NCBI RefSeq assembly: GCF_038051995.1
Contig: NZ_CP150290.1
Location: 2,966,001-3,030,000, forward strand
From: Paenibacillus sp. FSL H8-0537
GTDB lineage: Bacteria; Bacillota; Bacilli; Paenibacillales; Paenibacillaceae
DNA: 64,000 bases
Direction: 5' to 3'
Under the pieces are notes generated by a model, which was given only the letters and a program-made list of their open reading frames with translations, was not told where the DNA came from and ran no database searches. The position numbers and the translations under genes are program-made. Numbering within the stretch: the stretch's first letter is position 1; each line of letters starts with the position of its first letter. Positions 43,479 through 52,837 of this stretch are shown in pieces.

Positions 43479-44688
43479 AGATTATTTGTCGCAGGAGGAA
43501 ATTGATGCGTTACTAAATCAATCTTCTGGCAGTACGGATGCTGAACAGCCATCTGCCGATGATGTTCAGTTATCAGATTTCCTCTCAGCTATGGAACAGG
43601 ATGCGCTTGGTGAAATTGGGAACATTACGTTCGGAAGCGCAGCAACTGCTTTGTCCACATTGCTAGGCGTGAAGGTGGATATTACGACGCCGGAAGTTAC
43701 CTTTATTCGCAGAGATCAGCTGTCAGATGAATTTCCAAAGCCTCATGTTGCTGTAAGTGTTCAATATGTAGACGGCTTCCAAGGAATAAATTCACTTGTC
43801 ATAAAGACGAGAGACGCGCAAATTATTGCCGATTTGATGCTCGGCGGAGCAGGTAATCCTACAGACGAAGAGCTCAATGAGATTCATATCAGTGCCGTTC
43901 AGGAAGCGATGAATCAAATGATGGGGTCATCTGCAACGTCGATGTCTACCATTTTCAATCGTTTCGTTAATATTTCGCCGCCAGGCATCGATATTCTCGA
44001 TGTAGACAACGGTGGGGGAATGGGTCATCTGCCTCCGGTAGATATATTCATCAAAATTTCATTCCGGCTTAAAATTGGAGATTTGATAGATTCGACAATT
44101 ATGCAGCTACTGCCTGTTTCTTTTGCAAAGCAAATGGTTGCTATTCTTATGGGTGAAGAGACGGGCGAAGAGACTGCTGTAGCAGTCGAGGCGCCGCCAG
44201 TAGTAGCAGCGCCGCCGGTTGCTCCAGGGCCGCCACAAAGTGCTCCTGAGCAGCCTACGGCTCCATCGTTGCAGAAGCAAGAACAACAACCGCCAGCGGG
44301 ATATTATGAAGCGCCGATGATGCAGCCGCCTGGCCCGAATACATATGGCCATGCAGCCAATCGCAATGTAAATGTTCAGCCTGTGCAGTTTGCTAATTTC
44401 AATAATGTGCCATATATTCAAGGTGAAGAGACGAACCTCAATTTACTGCTCGACATACCACTGAAGGTTACCGTAGAATTAGGAAGGACCCAGAAGCAAA
44501 TAAAAGATATTTTGGAATTGTCTCAAGGGTCTGTTATCGAGCTGGACAAGCTTGCTGGTGAGCCTGTAGACATTCTGGTTAACAATAAGCTGATCGCAAA
44601 AGGCGAGGTTGTCGTTATCGATGAGAACTTCGGCGTACGTGTAACCGATATCGTAAGCCAATGGGACCGAATTCAAAAATTACAATAG
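43468..44688 (+). CDS. fliY: Flagellar switch phosphatase FliY
   Basis: A 406-residue C-ring protein with three parts: N-terminal LSQEEIDALL CheY-binding helix; a CheC-type phosphatase domain with MEQDALGEIGNITFGSAAT and EIHISAVQEAMNQMMG (Glu and Asn pairs); a Pro/Gln-rich linker (about 235-300); and a C-terminal SpoA (FliN) domain from about 325 (DIPLKVTVELGRTQKQIKDI). It takes the place of FliN and removes phosphate from CheY. ATG 43468 overlaps fliM. Confidence 0.97.
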   Translation: MTSKDYLSQEEIDALLNQSSGSTDAEQPSADDVQLSDFLSAMEQDALGEIGNITFGSAATALSTLLGVKVDITTPEVTFIRRDQLSDEFPKPHVAVSVQYVDGFQGINSLVIKTRDAQIIADLMLGGAGNPTDEELNEIHISAVQEAMNQMMGSSATSMSTIFNRFVNISPPGIDILDVDNGGGMGHLPPVDIFIKISFRLKIGDLIDSTIMQLLPVSFAKQMVAILMGEETGEETAVAVEAPPVVAAPPVAPGPPQSAPEQPTAPSLQKQEQQPPAGYYEAPMMQPPGPNTYGHAANRNVNVQPVQFANFNNVPYIQGEETNLNLLLDIPLKVTVELGRTQKQIKDILELSQGSVIELDKLAGEPVDILVNNKLIAKGEVVVIDENFGVRVTDIVSQWDRIQKLQ

Positions 44689-44709
44689 CATCCTAGGAGG
44701 AAGAAAAAG

Positions 44710-45072
44710 ATGGCAAACCGTATTCTAATCGTAGATGACGCAGCATTTATGCGCATGATGATCCGCGATATTTTATCAAAAAATGGTTACGAAGTAGTTG
44801 GTGAAGCACCAGATGGCGCACAAGCAGTGGAGAGATTCAAGGAACTAAAGCCGGACTTGATTACAATGGATATCACGATGCCTGAGATGGACGGCATTGC
44901 AGCACTTAAAGAAGTTAAAAAAATCGACCCGAATGCAAAAGTCATTATGTGCTCTGCAATGGGACAGCAAGCAATGGTTATTGATGCCATTCAAGCTGGA
45001 GCAAAAGATTTCATCGTTAAGCCTTTCCAAGCGGACCGTGTTATTGAAGCAATCAAGAAAACGCTGGGCTAA
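44710..45072 (+). CDS. cheY: Chemotaxis response regulator CheY
   Basis: A 120-residue single receiver domain. The acidic pocket is Asp9-Asp10 and the phosphorylated Asp54; Ser82 and Lys104 complete the switch. It binds FliM and FliY in the C ring, encoded just upstream, to set rotation direction. CTAGGAGGAAG precedes ATG 44710. Confidence 0.97.
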   Translation: MANRILIVDDAAFMRMMIRDILSKNGYEVVGEAPDGAQAVERFKELKPDLITMDITMPEMDGIAALKEVKKIDPNAKVIMCSAMGQQAMVIDAIQAGAKDFIVKPFQADRVIEAIKKTLG

Positions 45073-45084
45073 CGGTTGTATGCG

Positions 45085-45717
45085 ATGGTCAAACTTAAAG
45101 CTCGTGTAACGCTTATATTGTTTTCAGGAATGGCCGTTCTGCCTGCCGCCGCTTTAGCGGGAGCAGCTCAGACGAGCCAGCCTGAATCGCCATATACTAG
45201 CCCGTCCAACATGGCAGGTAGTGTGGTATGGGTTATATTTTCTTTATTGCTAATTATTGGGTTGATCATTGTTGTTATTAAATGGCTCTCTCGGCGCAAC
45301 CGGGCGTTCGGAGGAACAAATCGTTCGCTTCGTTCGCTCGGGGGCATTTCCTTAGGTCAAAATCATTCGCTTCAAGTTGTTGAGCTTGCAGGCCGTCTAT
45401 ATATTGTAGGGGTTGGTGAGAACATCACCTTACTGGACAAGATTGATGATGAAACACAGGCTGAGGCAATTATTGAGGCAATGGAGAGGCAAGTGCAAGG
45501 TGGCTGGTCGCCTAGTGCTTTGACGGGCTTAATCTCACGTTTTCGTCAAGGCTCTGGCGAGCAGGAACCACGGGATGAGCAGTGGAACGACGCTTCTTCG
45601 TTTCAGAATGTGCTCAAGGACAAGATGAATCGTCAGGCGGATCGCAAGCAGCAGCTCGAAGCACTCCTCAAAGACCCTAACCCTAATGAACGGTTGAATG
45701 ATGATCATGAAAAATAA
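45085..45717 (+). CDS. fliO: Flagellar biosynthesis protein FliO (FliZ)
   Basis: A 210-residue membrane protein. A signal peptide (VTLILFSGMAVLPAAALAGA) is followed by a short external segment and one transmembrane helix (about 50-70, VVWVIFSLLLIIGLIIVVIK), then a cytoplasmic domain with LGGISLGQNHSLQVVELAGR. It helps assemble the FliPQR pore. The frame opens at TTG 45076; ATG 45085 is preferred but neither has a good ribosome site. It overlaps fliP by 20 bp. Confidence 0.9.
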   Translation: MVKLKARVTLILFSGMAVLPAAALAGAAQTSQPESPYTSPSNMAGSVVWVIFSLLLIIGLIIVVIKWLSRRNRAFGGTNRSLRSLGGISLGQNHSLQVVELAGRLYIVGVGENITLLDKIDDETQAEAIIEAMERQVQGGWSPSALTGLISRFRQGSGEQEPRDEQWNDASSFQNVLKDKMNRQADRKQQLEALLKDPNPNERLNDDHEK

Positions 45718-46462
45718 ATGGTGGATAGCTCTTGTAGCGGTACAGTTAGCCGGACTCATATTTCAATCGCATGCTTTTGCTGAACCGCTGCCGAACGTAG
45801 AAATTAACTTTGGCAACACGAGTAGCGATCAGCCGAACCCTAGCGCTTTATCGATTTTGTTGCTTATTACTGTACTAAGCATAGCACCTGCTATTCTAGT
45901 ATTAATGACCAGCTTTACACGCATTATTATCGTGCTTAGCTTTGTTCGGACATCCCTCGGTACGCAGATGATGCCGCCGAACCAGGTACTAATCGGACTA
46001 GCGATGTTTTTAACCTTTTTTATTATGGCCCCTACCTTTGGTCAAGTAAACGAGGTAGCCTTGCAGCCATATTTGAAGGGGGAAATTTCCCAAACGGCAG
46101 CTTTCGAGAAGGCGTCTGTGCCGATGAAGTCGTTTATGTTCAAGCAGACGAGGGAGAAGGACTTAAAGCTGTTTATGGACTACACGAAGACGGAAAAGCC
46201 GGCAACATTCGAGGATATTCCACTGACGGTTCTCATTCCGGCATATGCGATTAGCGAAATTAAGACAGCCTTTCAAATGGGCTTTCTAATATTCATACCA
46301 TTTCTCGTCATTGATATGATTGTAGCGAGTACATTGATGGCGATGGGGATGATGATGCTGCCGCCTGTAATGATTTCATTGCCGTTCAAGCTTTTGCTGT
46401 TCGTCATGGTAGATGGCTGGTATTTGATAGTCAAATCCTTGTTATTAAGCTTCAATACCTGA
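45698..46462 (+). CDS. fliP: Flagellar export pore protein FliP
   Basis: A 254-residue integral membrane protein forming the export pore. It has an N-terminal signal peptide (LVAVQLAGLIFQSHAFAEPL) and four hydrophobic helices, with the signature MTSFTRIIIVLSFVRTSLGT and PPNQVLIGLAMFLTFFIM. It overlaps the end of fliO. Three in-frame ATG codons (45698, 45701, 45707) could serve as start; the first is used here, with no clear ribosome site. Confidence 0.95.
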   Translation: MMIMKNKWWIALVAVQLAGLIFQSHAFAEPLPNVEINFGNTSSDQPNPSALSILLLITVLSIAPAILVLMTSFTRIIIVLSFVRTSLGTQMMPPNQVLIGLAMFLTFFIMAPTFGQVNEVALQPYLKGEISQTAAFEKASVPMKSFMFKQTREKDLKLFMDYTKTEKPATFEDIPLTVLIPAYAISEIKTAFQMGFLIFIPFLVIDMIVASTLMAMGMMMLPPVMISLPFKLLLFVMVDGWYLIVKSLLLSFNT

Positions 46463-46485
46463 CGACTGTATAAGGGGGATGTTCA

Positions 46486-46755
46486 ATGAGTGCCGATTTT
46501 ATTATCGGTCTGGCCAGCGAGGCTGTATTTGTAGTCTTAAAAAGCAGCGCACCAATGCTCGCAATCGCTCTTGTTGTCGGACTATTGGTCAGTATTTTTC
46601 AAGCGACTACCCAGATTCAAGAGCAAACCTTAGCATTTGTTCCGAAAATCGTAGCGGTTTTTGCATCCGTTGTTTTGTTTGGGCCGTGGATTTTAAATAC
46701 GATCGTCGATTTCACTTATAATCTGCTGGACAACCTGTATAAATATATCGGATAG
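46486..46755 (+). CDS. fliQ: Flagellar export pore protein FliQ
   Basis: An 89-residue protein with two transmembrane helices (about 17-37 and 52-75). It contains VGLLVSIFQATTQIQEQTLA, a family signature. AGGGGGATG precedes ATG 46486. fliP-fliQ-fliR is the universal gene order of the export core. Confidence 0.97.
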   Translation: MSADFIIGLASEAVFVVLKSSAPMLAIALVVGLLVSIFQATTQIQEQTLAFVPKIVAVFASVVLFGPWILNTIVDFTYNLLDNLYKYIG

Positions 46756-46770
46756 GCGTGAATCGCAGCG

Positions 46771-47559
46771 ATGGAGCTTATCGAAAAAAGTTTTCCTATT
46801 TTTTTGCTTATTTTTTGTCGAATTACATCATTTTTCGTCGTAGCTCCGATGTTTTCAGGTAAAATGGTGCCGAATATTGCGAAACTTGGTTTAGGTTTTT
46901 TTATATCCTTTATTGTGTTTCTCACTTATGGCGTGAACCAGACGGTGGCTACGGATGCAAGCTATGTGCTTTACATTGTACAGGAAATATTGATTGGCCT
47001 GCTGTTCGGATTTGTTGTTTATTTATTTTTCGTGGTGGTACAGACAGCAGGGGCATTAATGGATTTGCAGATTGGTTTTGCAATGGCGAACGTCGTCAAT
47101 CCTTTGACAGGCACTTCAGCACCATTGCTGGGCAATTTTAAATACCTGATGCTCATTGTCATTTTCTTCTCCTTGAACGGTCATCATTATTTGCTTAGAG
47201 GGTTAATGGACAGTTACAAATGGATGCCGCTTGCTGGAGACTTTTTTGCGAGAATCAGCAGTGGCAGCATTAGCGAGTTTTTAACAAAGGCAGTTGGAAA
47301 CACATTCCTTCTAGCTTTGCAAGTTGCAGCTCCGCTGGTTATTGCTATGTTTCTAACCGATGTTGGGCTGGGGTTTCTAGCCAAAACAGCGCCCCAATAC
47401 AATGTGTTTGTTATCGGAATACCGCTCAAGCTCATTATCGGAATGATTTTGCTCGTGCTTTTAATGCCGGGACTTGCCGGATTATATGAACGGCTCTTTT
47501 CTATTATGTTCGATAATCTGGAGCAGCTATTCGTTATTTTCAAAGGGCCGGACGGGTAA
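46771..47559 (+). CDS. fliR: Flagellar export pore protein FliR
   Basis: A 262-residue membrane protein with six hydrophobic helices. Conserved segments include RITSFFVVAPMFSGKMVPN and LQIGFAMANVVNPLTGTSAP. It builds the export pore with FliP and FliQ. ATG 46771 lies 15 bp after fliQ and has only a weak ribosome site (TAGGCGTGA). Confidence 0.96.
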   Translation: MELIEKSFPIFLLIFCRITSFFVVAPMFSGKMVPNIAKLGLGFFISFIVFLTYGVNQTVATDASYVLYIVQEILIGLLFGFVVYLFFVVVQTAGALMDLQIGFAMANVVNPLTGTSAPLLGNFKYLMLIVIFFSLNGHHYLLRGLMDSYKWMPLAGDFFARISSGSISEFLTKAVGNTFLLALQVAAPLVIAMFLTDVGLGFLAKTAPQYNVFVIGIPLKLIIGMILLVLLMPGLAGLYERLFSIMFDNLEQLFVIFKGPDG

Positions 47560-47570
47560 AGGGGGCTGTA

Positions 47571-48668
47571 ATGCAATTGTATCGTTTAAAGCTCGACCTG
47601 CAGCTGTTCAGCCAAGAAAAAACGGAAAAAGCAACCCCGAAAAAACGCTCTGAATCACGTCAAAAAGGACAGGTTTCCAAATCGGCGGATTTTCCCAGTT
47701 CCTTTATTTTACTGTTTACGTTTGCTGGGTTTGCTATGTTTGGCGGCTTTTACAAAAAGCGTATTATGACGATGTTCGATGATATATTCGAAAATTGGCT
47801 GCTGATGGAGCTGACCTCAGAAAATGTTTTCAACTTATTTTATACGCTAATCACCCAAATGTTGATTTTCTTGTTGCCGATATTTACGATAGCCATTTTG
47901 GTTGGCATTATTGGTAACGTTGCTCAATTTGGATTCCTGCTTACAGGAGAACCGCTCAAGATGAAGATCAGCAAGCTTAATCCGCTCCAAGGATTAAAGC
48001 AGATATTCTCGATGCGCTCGATTGTAGAAATGCTTAAAAGCATGCTCAAGCTTCTAATCATTGGATTGCTGGTCTATCAGACGATTGCCAGTGATTGGAG
48101 CCGGTTGCTTTCGCTCTCAGATCTATCCGTTGAACAAATTTTCACCTTTGCAGCTGGTCTGACAGTTAATATGGGGATTAAAATCGGTGCTGCACTTGTC
48201 ATACTTGCCTTTGCCGATTTTTTGTATCAGAAGTATGAAAATGAGAAAAGCATGAAAATGTCCAAGCAGGACATTAAGGATGAGCATAAGAAATCAGAGG
48301 GTGATCCGCTTATCAAAGGCCGCATCCGTGAAAAGCAGCGTCGAATGGCCATCCAGCGGATGATGCAGCAAATTCCGAATGCAGATGTCGTTATTACGAA
48401 CCCGACGCATTTTGCAATCGCCTTGAAATATGATTCCTCTAATATGGAGGCGCCCGTTATTATTGCCAAAGGCATGGATCATGTGGCGCTGCGCATTAGG
48501 GAAATCGCTAAAGAGCACGGCGTTATTACGATGGAAAATAAGCCGCTTGCCAGAGCATTATACGAACGCGCCGAAATCGGAGATGCCATACCGGCAGATT
48601 TGTTCCAAGCTGTGGCGGAGGTGCTCGCATACGTTTACAAGTTGAAAGGCCGTGTCAAATCATCGTAA
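47571..48668 (+). CDS. flhB: Flagellar export switch protein FlhB
   Basis: A 365-residue export gate protein. Four transmembrane helices occupy about 40-215. The cytoplasmic domain contains the self-cleavage site NPTH at residues 277-280, followed by FAIALKYDSSNMEAPVIIAKG. Cleavage and contact with FliK switch export to filament proteins. ATG 47571 follows AAAGGGGG. Its C-terminus resembles YlqH encoded at 18029-18334. Confidence 0.97.
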   Translation: MQLYRLKLDLQLFSQEKTEKATPKKRSESRQKGQVSKSADFPSSFILLFTFAGFAMFGGFYKKRIMTMFDDIFENWLLMELTSENVFNLFYTLITQMLIFLLPIFTIAILVGIIGNVAQFGFLLTGEPLKMKISKLNPLQGLKQIFSMRSIVEMLKSMLKLLIIGLLVYQTIASDWSRLLSLSDLSVEQIFTFAAGLTVNMGIKIGAALVILAFADFLYQKYENEKSMKMSKQDIKDEHKKSEGDPLIKGRIREKQRRMAIQRMMQQIPNADVVITNPTHFAIALKYDSSNMEAPVIIAKGMDHVALRIREIAKEHGVITMENKPLARALYERAEIGDAIPADLFQAVAEVLAYVYKLKGRVKSS

Positions 48669-48689
48669 TTTAAGGGAGGAGGAAGCGTC

Positions 48690-50723
48690 ATGAAACCAAA
48701 AGATCTTATTGTGTTAATCGGGATCATAGGCATCGTGCTCATGATGGTTATTCCCATCCCTATTCTTTTGCTGGATATTTTGCTTATTCTGAATATTTCA
48801 GTCGCTTTAATGATATTGCTTATCGCAATGAATACGAAGGAAGCGCTGGAGTTTTCCATCTTTCCCGCAGTTTTGCTTGTTACGACCTTATTCCGATTAG
48901 CACTCAACGTTTCTACAACCCGGAACATTTTGCAGCATGCAGAAGCGGGGGAAGTTGTCGCAACATTCGGTAGATGGGTTGGCGGCGGGCAAATCGCGAT
49001 CGGGTTTATCGTCTTCCTTATTCTCGTCGTCGTTCAGTTCATCGTTATTACGAAAGGTTCTGAGCGGGTCGCCGAGGTTGCAGCAAGGTTTACGCTCGAT
49101 GCGATGCCCGGCAAGCAAATGAGTATTGATGCCGACTTAAACGCGGGGCTCATTAATGAGCAGCAGGCACGGGCCCGTCGTTCCAAAATTGAAAGAGAAG
49201 CGGATTTCTACGGAGCTATGGATGGTGCCAGCAAGTTTGTAAAAGGGGATGCGATCGCATCCATCATCATTCTCATTATTAACCTGGTTGGTGGATTTAT
49301 AATCGGAATGGCGATACATGGTTTTCCCTTTGCTGAGGCACTCGAAACTTACTCGATATTAACGATCGGGGACGGTCTCGTCAGCCAAATTCCAGCATTG
49401 CTTATTTCGGTAGCAGCAGGCTTAATTGTTACACGTGCTGCATCGGACGGAAACCTGGCGCAGGATTTAACTGCACAGTTATTTAAATACCCTAATCTTT
49501 TATACATAGTTTCAGGAACAATAGCTTTGCTTGGTCTCGTTTCGCCAATCGGCGTTATGCGTACGCTCCCCTTTGCGGGACTGCTCGCATTTGGAGCATG
49601 GAAAATGAAGAAGCTGCAGGAGAAGCAAGTGGAGCAAGAGGAGATGCTTGTGGAAGAGCAGCAAATTGAAGAGGTTCGCAATCCGGAGAGCGTTATTGGC
49701 TTGCTGCAGGTGGATCCAATCGAGTTTGAATTTGGCTACGGCCTGATTCCACTGGCAGACACGCAGCAGGGCGGGGATTTGCTGGATCGTATCATTATGA
49801 TCAGAAGGCAATGCGCGCTTGAGCTAGGTCTTGTCGTTCCCGTTATTCGAATCCGCGACAATATTCAACTAAGGCCAAATGAATACGTTGTTAAGATTAA
49901 AGGGAATACGGTTGCGAAAGGCGAGCTTCTGCTCAATCATTATTTGGCAATGAGCCCAGGTTTCGATGATGAATCGGTACTCGGTATCGAAACAACAGAG
50001 CCGGCATTCGGGCTTCCAGCCATTTGGATTGACGAGCAGATGAAGGAAAGAGCGGAAATGTCGGGATACACCGTCGTAGATCCGCCTTCGGTTGTCGCCA
50101 CGCATTTGACTGAAATTATTAAGCGTCATGCGCATGAGCTGCTTGGCCGTCAAGAGACGAAGGCGCTTATTGAAAATGTCAAGGAATCGTATCCAGCGCT
50201 TATCGACGATCTCATTCCTTCTGTTCTATCGATTGGCGATTTGCAAAAAGTGCTTGCCAAGCTGCTTCGTGAAAAAGTTTCGATCCGCGATCTGGTGACG
50301 ATTTTCGAAACACTTGCCGATCATGGTCATTACACGAAAGATCCCGATGTGCTGACGGAATATGTCAGACAAGCGCTGTCAAGGCAAATTACCCAGCAGT
50401 TTGCGGCAACGGGAGACAAGCTTAAAGTGATTACAGTCGGGCCGGCGATGGAGAAGAAAATCGCTGAATCCGTGCAGCAGACCGATCAGGGGAGTTACAT
50501 TGCGCTTGATCCGATCGTCACTCAACAAATTTATTCCAAGCTGAATGAGCAGGTTACCCGGCAAATTCAGTCTGGACAGCAGCCTGTTGTACTCACTTCC
50601 CCTACAATCCGCATGTATTTGCGCCAGATTGTGGAGCGGACGATGCAGGAGGTTCCGGTCATTTCTTATAGTGAGCTTGAACCTAGCGTTGAAGTTCAGA
50701 GCGTAGGGGTGGTGAATTTATGA
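48690..50723 (+). CDS. flhA: Flagellar export gate protein FlhA
   Basis: A 677-residue protein with eight hydrophobic helices in the first 320 residues and a large cytoplasmic ring domain after that. The FHIPEP signature is seen as LFRLALNVSTTRNILQHAEA and KGSERVAEVAARFTLDAMPG. GGGAGGAGG precedes ATG 48690. It ends in an ATGA overlap with flhF. Confidence 0.98.
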   Translation: MKPKDLIVLIGIIGIVLMMVIPIPILLLDILLILNISVALMILLIAMNTKEALEFSIFPAVLLVTTLFRLALNVSTTRNILQHAEAGEVVATFGRWVGGGQIAIGFIVFLILVVVQFIVITKGSERVAEVAARFTLDAMPGKQMSIDADLNAGLINEQQARARRSKIEREADFYGAMDGASKFVKGDAIASIIILIINLVGGFIIGMAIHGFPFAEALETYSILTIGDGLVSQIPALLISVAAGLIVTRAASDGNLAQDLTAQLFKYPNLLYIVSGTIALLGLVSPIGVMRTLPFAGLLAFGAWKMKKLQEKQVEQEEMLVEEQQIEEVRNPESVIGLLQVDPIEFEFGYGLIPLADTQQGGDLLDRIIMIRRQCALELGLVVPVIRIRDNIQLRPNEYVVKIKGNTVAKGELLLNHYLAMSPGFDDESVLGIETTEPAFGLPAIWIDEQMKERAEMSGYTVVDPPSVVATHLTEIIKRHAHELLGRQETKALIENVKESYPALIDDLIPSVLSIGDLQKVLAKLLREKVSIRDLVTIFETLADHGHYTKDPDVLTEYVRQALSRQITQQFAATGDKLKVITVGPAMEKKIAESVQQTDQGSYIALDPIVTQQIYSKLNEQVTRQIQSGQQPVVLTSPTIRMYLRQIVERTMQEVPVISYSELEPSVEVQSVGVVNL

Positions 50724-51946
50724 GAGTGAAACGTTACGTAGTCAATGCCCTTCCCGAGGCGCTGCCAATGATTCGAAGCGATCTTGGCAAAGATGCCGTT
50801 ATATTGAATACGAAAGAAGTCAAAGTCGGCGGCTTCATGGGCATGTTCCGCAAAAAGAAGATGGAAGTTATTGCCGCTGTTGAGTCCAGCGCAGCTGCTC
50901 CAGAAAATCCGCCGCAGAAGCGCAAAGCGCCGGATGATGTCAGTGCCGTTATGGCTGCCATTACGGAGACGATGCAAAAGCAGCAGCGTGTAGCATCGGC
51001 AACCGCAGCTGCTACAGCTACGGTTGAACCGCCGGCAAGACCTGCGCCAGTTGCAGCGGCTTCTCCGGTCAGCGATCAGCTGATGGATGAAATTAAAGGG
51101 ATTAAGCAGTCCCTCCTGCAGCTTTCTTCTCAAAAAGCAGGAAATTCATTTTCGGAAGCTGCACAAGCACTTCATGACCGCCTTCAAGAGCAGGAGCTGG
51201 AAGTGGAGTGGATCGACCAGCTAATGGCGATCATCTCTGAGCAGGAAGCGCAGCAAAGGGAGCCATTGACGCGTTCGCAAGTATGGGAGCTGGCCAAACG
51301 GCAGCTGCTCGAATGGATGGCTCCATATGCAGCTGGCATGATCGATGAACAGGCTAGAATCGTTCATTTTGTTGGTCCAACTGGCGTAGGTAAAACGACA
51401 ACAATCGCTAAGCTTGCGGCTAATCAAACGATTAAGCATAACAAAAAAGTAGGCTTTATTACATCGGATACGTACCGAATTGCCGCCGTTGACCAACTGA
51501 GAACATACGCGAATATTTTAAATATTCCGCTGGAGGTTGTTTTTTCTCCTATGGATTTGCCGAAGGCATTCAAGCAGCTTGAAGACCGAGAGCTCATATA
51601 TATGGATACGGCTGGCCGCAACTTCCGTAATGAGCTGAATGTGTCAGAAGTGAACAGCCTGCTTCAATCGCACGACCGCAATGAAACGGTGCTTGTACTG
51701 AGTCTTACCGGCAAAACGAAGGATATGACATCAGTAGCTGGAAATTTTGTGAAATACGGCATCGAGAAGGTGCTGTTTACGAAGCAGGATGAAACGGCGG
51801 TGTACGGCTCTATTTTCAACCTTGTGCTGAGGTTTGGTTTAACACCGACTTATGTGGCAAGAGGGCAGACGGTGCCGGATGACATCGATCGTTTTGACGC
51901 TGCTGCTTATATGAATGACTTGCTGGGGGAAGCGGACGATGAATGA
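50720..51946 (+). CDS. flhF: Flagellar placement GTPase FlhF
   Basis: A 408-residue SRP-family GTPase that directs where flagella form. The N-terminal basic region (KRYVVNALPEALPMI) precedes an Ala/Pro-rich linker and the NG domain: [43 protein letters not shown]. It starts within the flhA stop (ATGA) and overlaps flhG by 8 bp. It is third SRP GTPase in this window after FtsY and Ffh. Confidence 0.96.
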   Translation: MRVKRYVVNALPEALPMIRSDLGKDAVILNTKEVKVGGFMGMFRKKKMEVIAAVESSAAAPENPPQKRKAPDDVSAVMAAITETMQKQQRVASATAAATATVEPPARPAPVAAASPVSDQLMDEIKGIKQSLLQLSSQKAGNSFSEAAQALHDRLQEQELEVEWIDQLMAIISEQEAQQREPLTRSQVWELAKRQLLEWMAPYAAGMIDEQARIVHFVGPTGVGKTTTIAKLAANQTIKHNKKVGFITSDTYRIAAVDQLRTYANILNIPLEVVFSPMDLPKAFKQLEDRELIYMDTAGRNFRNELNVSEVNSLLQSHDRNETVLVLSLTGKTKDMTSVAGNFVKYGIEKVLFTKQDETAVYGSIFNLVLRFGLTPTYVARGQTVPDDIDRFDAAAYMNDLLGEADDE

Positions 51947-52811
51947 TCAAGCTGAAGCGCTGCGACATATGGTAAAGGCAAGCAGCAGCGAAGGCGGCAA
52001 TCGCGAAACGCGCATTTTGGCTGTCACCAGCGGCAAGGGCGGTGTTGGCAAGTCCAACTTTAGTCTCAATTTTGCGCTGATGCTTCAGAAGCTGGGTCAG
52101 AAGGTTCTCGTTTTTGATGTCGATATTGGAATGGCGAATATCGATATACTGATGGGCGTACGCTCCTCCTACCATTTATACCATTTGTTCAAGCAGGACA
52201 AAACGATTTGGGATGTCGTTCAGGAAGGGCCCGAAGGACTGCATTTTATTGCAGGCGGATCAGGCATCAAGGATTTGCTGGAGCTGTCGGAGAAAGAGCT
52301 GACTTTGTTTACGGAGCAGGTTTCCAAGCTTCAAGGTCTGTACGACGTTATTGTGTTCGATACTGGAGCGGGACTTTCCAAGGAAACGGCGAGATTTATC
52401 GCTGCAGCACAGGAAACCATCGTTGTAACGACGCCAGAGCCGACTTCTATAACCGATGCTTATGCCTTGATCAAGATGGTAAAAGCGATGGGCATCCATC
52501 CTAATTTCAGACTTATTGTTAATCGGGCAGACAGCAAGCGGGAAGGTCGACTGACAGCAGATAAAATCAATTTGGCTGCCGAGCGCTTCCTAGAAGCCTC
52601 CTTGCCATTTCTTGGGCTCGTTCCCGATGATGCTCATGTAGGCAAGGCGGTAAAACGCCAGATTCCTTTCACGATTGCCTACCCAGGCAGTGAAGCATCG
52701 AAAGCTATGCATGAAATTGCAGTTCGTTTTCTAGAAAACAAGAAACCGGAATCTGATGCTAAAAACGGTGTAAAGGGATTTTTGCATAAATTATTCAAGC
52801 TAACGAGATAG
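51939..52811 (+). CDS. flhG: MinD-like ATPase FlhG (YlxH)
   Basis: A 290-residue ParA/MinD ATPase that controls flagellar number and placement. The deviant Walker A is TSGKGGVGKSNFSLN (residues 30-44). The N-terminal motif DQAEALR matches the DQAxxLR activator that stimulates FlhF GTPase. A C-terminal amphipathic helix (VKGFLHKLFKLTR) may bind membrane. The frame opens at 51915, but ATG 51939 with GGGGGAAG upstream is the probable start. Confidence 0.95.
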   Translation: MNDQAEALRHMVKASSSEGGNRETRILAVTSGKGGVGKSNFSLNFALMLQKLGQKVLVFDVDIGMANIDILMGVRSSYHLYHLFKQDKTIWDVVQEGPEGLHFIAGGSGIKDLLELSEKELTLFTEQVSKLQGLYDVIVFDTGAGLSKETARFIAAAQETIVVTTPEPTSITDAYALIKMVKAMGIHPNFRLIVNRADSKREGRLTADKINLAAERFLEASLPFLGLVPDDAHVGKAVKRQIPFTIAYPGSEASKAMHEIAVRFLENKKPESDAKNGVKGFLHKLFKLTR

Positions 52812-52837
52812 TCCTTTTAATCAGGGGAGGGGAAAAG